Assembly: GCA_022822425.1 (NCBI GenBank)
Contig: JAJEBS010000248.1
Location: 1-40,538, forward strand
DNA from: Gemmatimonadota bacterium
GTDB taxonomy: Bacteria > Gemmatimonadota > Gemmatimonadetes > Longimicrobiales > Gaopeijiaceae
Length of the DNA: 40,538 nucleotides
Direction of reading: 5' to 3'
This document shows positions 33,233 to 40,538 of the stretch, one piece after another. The notes under the pieces are model-generated. The model saw only the letters and a program-made list of their open reading frames with translations, was not told the DNA's origin and made no database searches. Position numbers and translations under genes: made by a program. Position 1 is the first letter of the stretch. Every line of letters starts with the position of its first letter.

Positions 33233-33964
33233 ATGGAGACCGACCAGAGAGAGGCCGTGAGGCGCGACCCGGTGCGGTTGAGGCTCAGGGAGCTGCTCCG
33301 GCAGGGAGACCTCACCCTGGCCGCCGCATCCCTGGCCATCGGCAAGAACCAGACCTACCTGCAGCAGTACGTCGACCGCGGCGTGCCCGCGGTCCTGGGC
33401 TACCGCGACAGCGAGACCCTGGCCCGGCTCCTCGGGTGCGACCCGCGGGAGCTGCTCCACGAGACCGTGCCCAAACGCAGGCCCATGAAGCCCCGGCGCC
33501 CCCGCATCGCCGCGGGCCTTCCCGGCGAGCCCGTGGCGGCCATCCCCGAGGTCACCGTCGAGGTCTCGGCCGGAGCCGGGGCGGTCGCCGAGGAGTTCGT
33601 CACCGAGATCGCCCGCTGGCACTGGCCGGAGAACATAATCCGCCACGAGGCCGGCGCCGAGCCCCGGAACCTTCGCATCCTGAGGGTGCGGGGAAACTCC
33701 ATGCAGCCCGAGTTGCGCGAGGGCGACCGCATCGTCGTCGACGTCACCCGCCGGCTGGCGGCCACGGGCGAGACCTTCGTCCTCTGGGACGGAAACGGGC
33801 TGGTGGTCAAGCACATCGAAGCGGTGCACGGGGATGCAGGAAACGCCGATCGTCCGCCCCGTCTCAGACTGATCTCGGCCAACCCGGACTACGCGCCCTA
33901 TACCTGCCTCGCCTGCGACGTTCATATCGTCGGCAAGGTGCTCTGGAAGGTCACCCGGGCCTGA
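33233..33964 (+). CDS. phage-type repressor with S24 peptidase domain
   Basis: A 243-aa LexA/CI-like protein. Residues about 15-75 form a helix-turn-helix region (LAAASLAIGKNQTYLQQYVDRG). The C-terminal S24 domain contains LRVRGNSMQPELREGDRIVVD with catalytic Ser 156 and LVVKHIE with Lys 193. A cleavage site such as Ala-Gly may lie in the linker (AAGLPGEP, about 93-100), consistent with RecA-dependent self-cleavage; that is known for the family, not shown here. It is divergent from the tra operon and shares its promoter region, so it probably represses transfer until DNA damage, as in SXT-type ICEs. GGAGGGACCGCG precedes the ATG. Confidence 0.88.
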   Translation: METDQREAVRRDPVRLRLRELLRQGDLTLAAASLAIGKNQTYLQQYVDRGVPAVLGYRDSETLARLLGCDPRELLHETVPKRRPMKPRRPRIAAGLPGEPVAAIPEVTVEVSAGAGAVAEEFVTEIARWHWPENIIRHEAGAEPRNLRILRVRGNSMQPELREGDRIVVDVTRRLAATGETFVLWDGNGLVVKHIEAVHGDAGNADRPPRLRLISANPDYAPYTCLACDVHIVGKVLWKVTRA

Positions 33965-34162
33965 GAGGGGCCCTCCGAACCGCTGCCGCATCGGTCCGGT
34001 CTCGACCACCATCTCTGCCAGGTAGGTGCTCAACTTTGAACCGAGTGCACTCCCGCCATTGCGCGCGCCTCGCGGGGCTCACACCGAACCGGCCCGCAAA
34101 GGCCCGGCTCGGGAACGGGTCCGGGCTCGCACGGCCGGAGGAGCTGTCGGGCAAGCTTGACA

Positions 34163-36295
34163 TCACCAGCGCGCAATCAACCTGAGTCCCAGGCGGTGCT
34201 CCAGACCGCGGCCGTCGTTGGCCGTCTCAAGCCGCGCGCCCTCGAAGGCCGTCCTTGGCACGCCCTCCAGCCGGCAGCCGACGCCGAACACCAGCCCTAC
34301 GCGCCCTTCCTACGCAAGACGCCAGCCCAGCACCGTCTCGCGTGTCCTCTCCGACCACCAGACCGCAGCCTCCGGCGTCGCCGTGAACCGGTCGCGGAAC
34401 ACCGCGAAACCGTAGCCCAACTTCATCTCGAAGCGGCGGTTCCCGAGCTCCTCGCCGCCGTCGTCCGCCGCAAGCCCCACAAGCGTGCGCCACCCGAGCG
34501 GCGCGTCCGCGAGCCCCACCGTCTGCGTCAGCCTCGGTCCCCGGTCCGTGTCCGGGCGCGGGTCTCAGCCGAGACGGCCCACAAAGCCGCGCTGGACGAA
34601 CCCCGAACTCTGGTGAGTCACAAGCCCCCGCCCGCTTGCCTCGGCCTGGATCCCCGTCTTCGGGTCCGACCAGCCCAGCCCCGCGCCCAAGTCCAGCCCG
34701 AACCCGCAACCCCACCTCGACACGCGGCGCGAGTGTGCCCGTGCCGATCACAAGGCCCCGCCACGTCCCCTCGAGCCCCAGCCGGAGCCGCGTCACCTCT
34801 GCCGTCGCTGCCGCGAGGGTCACCGTGCCGTTGGTGACGTTGAAGATCGCCTGCAGCGTCTCGTCCGTCGTCTCGCCGTCCGTGCCGCGCGGCGTCTCGT
34901 TGAAGCGGATCCCGACCGTGAACGGGGTCGTGCCGTCGTGCGAAGCCGGAGCGTTCTCGAACTCCGCCGTCAGCCGCGTTGCCTCCTCCTGCGTCGCGGT
35001 CCACTCGCCGGCTACCGACGGCCCAAGCTTGATGTAACTGGGAAAGTGCCAGTTGAGCACGTCCGGTATCTCGTCCCACGTCCCGCAACGCCGAGATCGG
35101 AGCCAGCGGGTTCTCGGGGCGGCACGGAGCCGGGCCCGCGTTCGGGCCCCCGCGGGAACCCGGCAAGCGCCCCCGGATCCGGCCGGACCATGCGGTAGCC
35201 GACTCCACGTTCGTTGACGATGTAGGCCGGGCTGCCCGCGTCGTCGCCGAAGTATCCGTAGGAGACGGTGTGCTCCCCTTGCACGAAGGGGCCGACCGTC
35301 ACGTTCGCTGTCCAGAGTACGGTTCTGCCTGTCAGGTCCATGGTGCATTCCCGGTCTTGCCGGGTGACGACCACCGTGTGGGTCTTCGTCGTCACGGTGT
35401 CGGTGGCCGTCACCTTCACCTGGATCGTGTTCTCTCCGATCGCGAGCCTGATCTGATCTCCAGCTTCGTGCGGGTCGTCGTCGAGCGTCGCGCCATCGCC
35501 GTCGAGGTAGGTGACCGTCGCGTCCGGGTTCGTTTCCGTCGTGTACAAGGTGAGTCTTTTCACCCCGTTCGCGACGGTGGCGGTGTAGTTCTCCACGTCC
35601 GGGTCATAGGACGGTGTGATGGTGATGGTCTCTCCGATTTCTCCGTGCAGTTGAAGCAGTCTCAGCGTCGCGTCATCGGCTTCCTTCGCCTTGCCGTTGA
35701 CGGCCATCAGCAGGCTGTTCCCCGTTGTGCTCCACGCGTCCTCCTCGTCGTTCCTGAAAAGCCGTCCGTCCCCGATGGACCAGCCTGCCGCGCCTGTCTC
35801 GCTGTTGCTGCTCGTCCAGCTGTGGTGTACATGGTGGGTCTCCCCGGCCTCATATCGCATCATGACCCAGTAGGTCGTGTTCGCTTCAAGCTCGAGCGCT
35901 CCGAAGAGGCTTGGCCCGACGAATGTGTATACCTCGTTGGACTTGACCATATCGGGCGTTGCGAGGTTCGCGACGAAGTCGCTCGCGGTCATCCCGGGCG
36001 CGCTTGTCGTGCCCTTGCGGACCGACACGTCGGTTGTTCGCCCGATCACCGCCCCCAGCCGGATCTGCACGTTCCACAGCACATACCCGGCGGTATGGTT
36101 TCCCGTGGTGAAGCTCTGTGCGGTGAAGGCCGCGCTGCCGGCCCCCACGGCTTCGCTGAGGTTCGATACGAGCACGTCTGCCCGGACTGCTCCTCCCATG
36201 GCTGCGAGCGCGGCGGCTCCAAGCATCGCCGCACTCAGGGCGCCTCTTGCTCGTGCTGCGAGCCTTGCGGCCCGGTTCGTGCCTGTACCGGGCAT
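34163..36295 (-). pseudogene. autotransporter-like outer-membrane barrel protein, broken by several frameshifts
   Basis: The start at 36295 (AAAGAGGTACTCGAC before it) gives a signal peptide ending GGAVRA, a secreted domain, and a cadherin-like beta-sandwich domain (about 34% into the protein: LRLLQLHGEIG to HTVVVTRQ). The first frame is good to about 35150. The reading then has to jump at least twice to recover PENPLAPISALRD and IKLGPSVAGEWTATQEEA. It jumps again near 34700 to give LGAGLGWSDPKTGIQAEASG and GLVTHQSSGF, hits a stop, and continues in pieces (LGNRRFEMKLGYGFAVFRDR; EHRLGLRLIARW then stop at 34163). These late pieces are strands of a C-terminal barrel. With four or more breaks it is a decayed gene, while the 22-kb tra operon beside it has none. 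Confidence 0.8.
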
Positions 36296-36354
36296 GTCGA
36301 GTACCTCTTTGTCTTTGGGTCGGCTGGCGACCGTGCGCTTCGCTTGTGCGGTTT

Positions 36355-36866
36355 TCACCACCTCGCCGTCACTCGCACGAGCATCGCGTGTTCGGTCCGG
36401 GCGCCCGCATGGTTGTTAGCCTGCGTTCCTTCCAGGCCGAGTTCCATCGCCCGGCCGTCCCGGGCTCTTCTCGCGAGGGTCCACCCCGCCCGGAGCGTCT
36501 CGCTGTCTTCTGACTGTGAGAAACCGAGCCAAGGGGTGCCGATGAACCGCCCCTGGAGCACTGGCATGCCGTAGCCCGCCTTCGCTTCTAGGGTTCTCGC
36601 GGGCGGTCCATCCGCCGCGCCGAGCCCGTCCAGCGTGACGCGCCCGAAGAGGGCGTCCATCCCGCCCGAGGCGGACTGGCCGACACTCTGGCGCACGGTC
36701 ACCGCCCAGCCCCGGGCGCTCCTGCCAATAGTGAAACACCGCTATCATTGAATGCGCGCCAGACGCCGGATTCCTCGGCTCCCGCCGAATGGCCCCCGAG
36801 CATGAAGATCACGACGAGTGCCGCAACACGCGAAACCCTTCCAAATTTCTTGTCCACCAACAACAC
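36355..36866 (-). pseudogene. second outer-membrane barrel gene with large internal deletion
   Basis: A GTG at 36866 with GGAAAGGAGAGCGACC before it starts a signal peptide (LLVDKKFGRVSRVAALVVIFMLGGHSAGA, cleavage after AGA), which runs on for about 15 residues and stops at 36699. In another frame from about 36733 to 36355 comes a barrel C-terminus: RGWAVTVRQSVGQSASGGMD, then LEAKAGYGMPVLQGRFIGTP and a final MLVRVTARW. The secreted middle part is missing. The C-terminal motifs match those in the neighbouring pseudogene, so these are two members of one family, in tandem. Confidence 0.75.
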
Positions 36867-37343
36867 GGTCGCTCTCCTTTCCGAACCGACTGCGGGCGGA
36901 AGCCATTCTCGTCTCCGTGATCGTCAAGCCACCTCTCCGATTCGCGCAACACCACACTCCCGCGCTCGATTGCTCGCGATAACGTTCAATATTTTCAAAT
37001 AGTTAGTTTGATTCGAACCATAGGTGTCCACGAAAAGTAGCAAACCCAGCCACCGCAAGGCCGACCCACGCCACCAGGCGGCGCAAGCGATCGCCGGTGC
37101 TCGTCCCGGGGCCACGCGGCCCGCACTTATGACGCCTCCCAGGATTGCAGGCGTGCCGGTGATCGAACAAACAAAGAAAAATCAGGGTTGACTCAGGATC
37201 TGTGAGCCATAGTGAACCCCGTAGGAAACCCGCAAGAAAGGAGTCATACGATGAGAGGAAAGCCTTCAACCGCGTGACGGGGAAAATGCGAAGCACCAAA
37301 CGCCACACTCAAGTCCAAGGTTTCGAGAGTACCTGCGGCGCCC
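36867..37343. other. intergenic stretch without a supported gene
   Basis: No credible reading frame is seen. The only structure is the first copy of the 75-nt repeat (37134-37208). AATATTTTCAAATAGTTAG near 36990 is a clearly AT-rich patch that may be the old promoter of the leftward barrel gene. Confidence 0.5.
37134..37208 (-). repeat. 75-nt inverted repeat, left copy
   Basis: Its reverse complement matches 37791-37865 without gaps at 62 of 75 positions by my count. Best-kept parts are GGCTCACA, ATCCTGAG, GTTTGTTCGAT, CCTGCAAT and TGGGAGGC. The outer ends read GCCTCCCA(G/A)GATTGCAGG inward. Confidence 0.85.
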
Positions 37344-37499
37344 TCATCCGCTGTCCCGAATGCTCTGATAGCTGATGGCCCCTTCGATGACCGGCGGCGC
37401 CCAGGGCATGGGCGGGCGCGACATTCCATCGCCGCCGCTTCCTCCACCACAAGCGGTCAACAGCAGGACAAAAAGGGCTCCCACAACGAGAGGAGTCAC
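37344..37499 (-). pseudogene. short lipoprotein remnant, 51 aa
   Basis: A GTG at 37499 starts VTPLVVGALFVLLLTACGGG, a clear lipoprotein signal with lipobox LTAC, followed by a Gly and Pro-rich linker, and stops at 37344. In the next frame the text continues (GTLETLDLSVAFGASHFPRHA) for about 35 residues, which suggests the 5' end of a longer secreted protein cut by a frameshift. No family can be named. Confidence 0.45.
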
Positions 37500-37506
37500 G
37501 CGACTC

Positions 37507-37747
37507 TCACTTCGCGTCGGACACAGTCCGGCAGGGTTCGCCGGACCTTTCCTCCGGATCGCCCGTCACCAGCGGGCTCCATTCCGAGCCGGCGAGCGCG
37601 TCTCGCACGCAGCGCAGCGTCGTCCGGTCGTCGTTCACCGCGAGGATGGGCACCTGCTCCGCCGCCGCCGGCTGCCCGGCCCGAGCCCGCCCCCGGCGTC
37701 CTCGTCGCCCGCCCACGCCACCAGCAGGGTGAACGTCACCTCCGCGG
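37507..37747 (-). pseudogene. response-regulator or hybrid-kinase fragment
   Basis: From about 37659 the minus strand reads EQVPILAVNDDRTTLRCVRD, then ALAGSEWSPLVTGDPEE, a recognisable start of a receiver domain (strand 1, the acidic DD pair, helix 1, strand 2), and then goes out of register and stops at 37507. Just upstream in another frame is EVTFTLLVAW, like the end of a histidine-kinase ATPase domain. The phosphorylated Asp region is missing. It is a remnant, not a gene. Confidence 0.5.
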
Positions 37748-37790
37748 CCAGGTCCCCCGTTGCCTCGCCGCGCGGTTGAACGACACCCCT

Positions 37791-37865
37791 GGCTCACATA
37801 TCCTGAGCCGACCCTGAGTTTTCTTGGTTTGTTCGATGATATGCGGTCCTGCAATCTTGGGAGGC
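37791..37865 (+). repeat. 75-nt inverted repeat, right copy
   Basis: Partner of 37134-37208 in opposite orientation. The pair encloses about 580 bases that contain the lipoprotein and response-regulator remnants. This copy ends 86 bases before the LysR start, so it may also have become part of that gene's leader. Confidence 0.85.
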
Positions 37866-37951
37866 AGCGGGTCTTGGAGACCGCGCGAACGCTCGCCGAC
37901 CGCAGTGTCGTCGTCGGCGCCCGGGCGCCTGTAGGATCGTGAACCCTGTAA

Positions 37952-38854
37952 GTGAATACCGTGCCGGACACCCTCCCGCCACTGAACGCGCTCCGCGCCT
38001 TTGTCGCCGCCGCCCGGCACGAGAGTTTTCTGAAGGCTGGAGAGGAGCTGCACGTCTCGCCCGGCGCCATCAGCCGCCACGTGAAGGCACTGGAAGAATT
38101 CTTGAATTTCAGACTGTTCCTGCGTCGTTCCAATGGTGTGGAACTGACCGGCGCCGGGCGAACTTACCTGGAAAAGACCGAACCGATCCTGACGGCGCTT
38201 TCCGGGGTTACGCAGTCATATCTTGTGGAAACGGAGGATCGGATCCTGGTGATATCCACCTTGCCGATCTTTGCCGAGAAATGGCTGGGCCCGCACTTGC
38301 CCGCATTCAAGAAACTGCACCCGCGGATCCGGTTGCGAATCGATACTCACGACGGGGTCGATGCCGTGTTCCAACACGATACGGATGCCATCATCGTCTA
38401 TACCAATCGCCCGCCTGAAAACGTGCGGGCCACCTACCTGTTCGGCGAGTCCCTCGTGCCGGTCTGCGGCCCGGCCATTCGCAACGCCCTCGGCGAAGAC
38501 CCGCCGCCCGGGGAACTCCTGAGCCAGACACGCCTGCGCGACACGTTCTGGCCCGACGACTGGATCGTCTGGGCCAAGGCGTTCGGCCATGACAACGATC
38601 CGCCGCCGTCCGAACTCAGTTTCGCCCTCTACAACCTGGTGATCCAGTCGGCAAAGTCGAATTTGGGCATCGCGATCGGCCACACCGCCATGATCCGGCG
38701 GGAACTTGACGACCGCGAACTCTTCGCGATCGAAAAATACGCCATCCCGTCGCCCGCCGCCTATTACCTGATCGCGCCCGGGAACAGACCCGAAAGCTAC
38801 AACCTTGCAACGTTTCGGAATTGGATTTCCGATCAATCGAAGAGGGATTCATAG
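37952..38854 (+). CDS. LysR-family regulator, GcvA-like
   Basis: A 300-aa transcription regulator. Residues about 8-67 are the winged helix-turn-helix (LNALRAFVAAARHESFLKAG, then VSPGAISRHVKALEEFL). Residues about 95-295 are the ligand-binding domain (ISTLPIFAEKWLGPHLPAF). The text most resembles GcvA-type regulators, which control glycine cleavage and one-carbon genes. It converges on the SHMT-family gene, so it may control it or a gene nearby. The start is GTG at 37952; GTG at 37961 is also possible. Intact. Confidence 0.88.
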   Translation: MNTVPDTLPPLNALRAFVAAARHESFLKAGEELHVSPGAISRHVKALEEFLNFRLFLRRSNGVELTGAGRTYLEKTEPILTALSGVTQSYLVETEDRILVISTLPIFAEKWLGPHLPAFKKLHPRIRLRIDTHDGVDAVFQHDTDAIIVYTNRPPENVRATYLFGESLVPVCGPAIRNALGEDPPPGELLSQTRLRDTFWPDDWIVWAKAFGHDNDPPPSELSFALYNLVIQSAKSNLGIAIGHTAMIRRELDDRELFAIEKYAIPSPAAYYLIAPGNRPESYNLATFRNWISDQSKRDS

Positions 38855-39005
38855 ACCGCGGCTCAATGGGGTCAGTCCGCGGACACATCCGGCCGTGACG
38901 CTTTGACGAGCCTCCGAGGCTTGGAGAGACGGGCTTGAACCGCGACCCCGATGACGAGCATCGAGAAAGCGCGGAAGAACGCAGGATCGCACCGGGCAGC
39001 CCCAC

Positions 39006-40262
39006 TCAGAGGCTTGCGATCCTTGCCCTGGCCCGCTCAAGCGCTTGGCCGGGGGCGGAGCGGCCCTCCGCCAGGAGAAGATCGGCGATGCACTCCCCGA
39101 GCACCTCCATCTCGGCGGCGCCGAAGCCTCGCGTGGTGACCGCCGAGACCCCGAGACGCAACCCGGTCCACTTGGACGGGCTTCGCGGGTCGAACGGGAT
39201 GGGGTTGCTGTTCGACGTGATGCCGGCGCGCGCCAGGGCGGTCTCCGCCTGCCGGCCGACGATGCCGACCGAAGAGAGGTCGAGCAAAACCATGTGGGTA
39301 TCAGTCCCGCCGGCGACGATTCGCACCCCGCGGTCCGCTATCACCGCGGCGAGCCTGCGCGCGTTCCCGACCACCCGCCGTGCGTAGTCCCTGAACTCCG
39401 GGCGAAGGGCCTCGCCCAGGCACACCGCCTTGGCCGCGACGACGTTCGGGTGAAGGCTCCCCTGTACGCCGGGGAAGACCGCGGACTGAACACGCTTGGC
39501 GAACTCTTCCGATCGCGCCAGGATCACTCCGCCCCTGGGACCCCGCAGTGTCTTGGTCGTGGTGCACGTCACCATGTCGGCGTGAGGCAGGGGCGAGCCG
39601 TGAACGCCCCCGGCGACGAGACCCGCGATATGGGCCATGTCCACAAGGAGCCTTGCTTCGACGGCCCGGGCGATGCCCGCCATGCGTTCGAAATCGATCG
39701 CGCGCGGGTAGGCCGATCCTCCGCCAATGAGGAGCGAAGGACGAACCTCCCGGGCGCACGCCTCGATCTCGTCATAGTCCAGCAGGCCGGTCGCGCGGTC
39801 CACGCCGTAGTGATGGGCTTCGAACCAGCGCCCGGACAGGTTCGCCGCAGCGCCGTGACTCAGATGCCCGCCCGCCGCAAGGTCGAGGCTCAAGATCCGG
39901 TCTCCCGGCCGCAGCAGCGCGAAGAACACCGCCTGGTTCGCCTGCGTGCCCGAATGCGGCTGCACGTTGGCGAAGGCGGCGCCGAAGAGTTCCCTTGCGC
40001 GCTCGACGGCCAGCCGCTCGACCACGTCCACCTGCTCGCCGCCTCCGTGGAAGCGGTTTCCCGGATAGCCCTCCAACGTCTTGTTGCCGATCTCGTGTCC
40101 GAGCGCCTCGCGGACCGCGCGGCTCATAATGTTCTCGGAGGCAATGAGCTCGATCTCGGTCCGCTGACGGCGCGCCTCCTTGTCGAGCGCCTCGCGCACC
40201 GGCGGATCGGTCTCGGCAAGGGAACGGGAGTTGTGGGCCGCGGCATTGTCCCCATCGCGCAT
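39006..40262 (-). CDS. glyA: serine hydroxymethyltransferase-family enzyme with altered active site
   Basis: A 418-aa PLP enzyme of fold type I; E. coli GlyA has 417 aa. SHMT swaps the hydroxymethyl group between serine and tetrahydrofolate. Conserved parts include ELIASEN, EGYPGNR, NVQPHSGTQANQAVF, VDMAHIAGLVAGGVH and TKTLRGPRGG with PLP lysine K237. Several residues that are nearly invariant in SHMT differ: E. coli Tyr55 is Thr62, Tyr64/Tyr65 are Phe71/His72, and His228, next to the PLP lysine, is Thr236. Glu57 (E64), Arg63 (R70) and Arg363 are kept. Substrate or reaction may therefore differ, as in known SHMT-fold aldolases and transaldolases. AAAGGATGAGAC precedes the ATG. No frameshift. 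Confidence 0.85.
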   Translation of the reverse strand: MRDGDNAAAHNSRSLAETDPPVREALDKEARRQRTEIELIASENIMSRAVREALGHEIGNKTLEGYPGNRFHGGGEQVDVVERLAVERARELFGAAFANVQPHSGTQANQAVFFALLRPGDRILSLDLAAGGHLSHGAAANLSGRWFEAHHYGVDRATGLLDYDEIEACAREVRPSLLIGGGSAYPRAIDFERMAGIARAVEARLLVDMAHIAGLVAGGVHGSPLPHADMVTCTTTKTLRGPRGGVILARSEEFAKRVQSAVFPGVQGSLHPNVVAAKAVCLGEALRPEFRDYARRVVGNARRLAAVIADRGVRIVAGGTDTHMVLLDLSSVGIVGRQAETALARAGITSNSNPIPFDPRSPSKWTGLRLGVSAVTTRGFGAAEMEVLGECIADLLLAEGRSAPGQALERARARIASL

Positions 40263-40358
40263 GTCTCATCCTTTCCGTTCAGCGCGCTACGGGGACAGCC
40301 GGACAGCGCGGAAACGACCATCAACGCGCGCGCAACCGGGTAGGCAAGGGTCCACGGC

Positions 40359-40538
40359 TCACCCCGTCCCCAAGTGAACACATCGCTCGAGCGCCGGGAT
40401 CAGGAACTCCCCCTCGGCGGGTTGCCACAGGTGCATGGGCCGATCGAGTGTCGCCGCGAGTTCGTGCGCCCTGGGAAGCAGGCGTGAACGCGAGTTGTAG
40501 TCGCTCACGATCACCAGGCCCTTGACCGGCATGCCGGC
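40359..40538 (-). CDS. C-terminal end of an unidentified protein (runs off the window)
   Basis: The last 59 codons of a minus-strand gene, ending at 40359, 97 bases upstream of the SHMT-family gene. The fragment (VKGLVIVSDYNSRSRLLPRA, then HLWQPAEGEFLIPALERC) has a hydrophobic strand and reads like real protein, but it is too short to assign. It may share a transcript with the SHMT-family gene. Confidence 0.45.
   Translation of the reverse strand, partial: AGMPVKGLVIVSDYNSRSRLLPRAHELAATLDRPMHLWQPAEGEFLIPALERCVHLGTG

Noticed and set aside
33170-34033. A 287-aa minus-strand frame opposite the S24 repressor
   Set aside because: It is antisense to a gene with clear catalytic Ser/Lys motifs and has no recognisable domain.
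38905-38965. Possible tRNA 3' end (GGTTCAAGCCCGTCTCTCC on the minus strand) as an att site
   Set aside because: The T stem has a mismatch and no matching 5' acceptor strand is found upstream. I cannot see a second copy in the window that would make a direct-repeat att pair.
1-40538. CRISPR array, integrase, transposase, replication initiator or partition genes
   Set aside because: I looked for regularly spaced short repeats and for the motifs of tyrosine or serine recombinases, DDE transposases, Rep and ParA/ParB and saw none. The recombination genes of the element must lie outside this window.

Overview
The window is a GC-rich piece of a conjugative element, probably an integrative and conjugative element (ICE) or large plasmid, joined on its right side to decayed cargo and then to what looks like ordinary chromosome. 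No rRNA, tRNA, integrase or replication initiator is visible, so the element's recombinase and at least one end lie outside. The host is most likely a Gram-negative proteobacterium: there is an outer-membrane secretin-type T4SS, lipoproteins with lipoboxes, autotransporter-like barrels and a GcvA-like LysR regulator. An alphaproteobacterium is my guess, at low confidence.

Region 1 (1-4.4 kb, + strand) is a DNA-processing module: a DprA/SLOG-like Rossmann protein, a small protein, SSB, a Toprim protein, a DUF4326 protein, a 75-aa protein and a second SLOG-type (DUF2493) protein behind a helical N-terminus. Region 2 (4.4-6.15 kb) has no convincing gene. It holds three degenerate tandem units and a perfect 17-bp inverted repeat. 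Region 3 (5.98-6.6 kb) has an operator-like palindrome, a ribbon-helix-helix protein, and an inverted repeat running into ATTGTCT, a possible oriT of the R388 type. Region 4 (6.7-10.6 kb) is an accessory island with more AT-rich stretches: several unknown small proteins, two unknown proteins, an AlbA_2 (Schlafen-like) protein and a frameshifted NYN-domain gene.

Region 5 (10.6-33.1 kb, - strand) is one tightly overlapped operon for a full F-type T4SS. In transcription order it reads regulator - traA - traL - traE - traK - traB - traV - traC - HD-like protein - trbI - signal peptidase - traW - traU - trbC - traN - traF - traH - traG - traD - traI, ending at a strong rho-independent terminator. 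It starts beside a divergent S24-type phage-like repressor. The two share an intergenic region with a TTGACA/TATAAC promoter and an AGTGTA-N5-TACACT operator, which suggests that the repressor keeps transfer genes off until induced.

Region 6 (34.1-37.9 kb) is a graveyard: a multiply frameshifted outer-membrane barrel gene, an internally deleted second one, a lipoprotein scrap, a response-regulator scrap, and a 75-nt sequence present as two inverted copies. Region 7 (37.9 kb to the end) has a LysR regulator convergent with a serine hydroxymethyltransferase-family gene whose active site is altered at several positions, and a partial gene at the edge.

The points most worth following are the altered SHMT, the oriT candidate with the repeat-rich non-coding block beside it, the uncharacterised island at 6.7-9.7 kb, and the HD-like pseudo-enzyme inside the tra operon.
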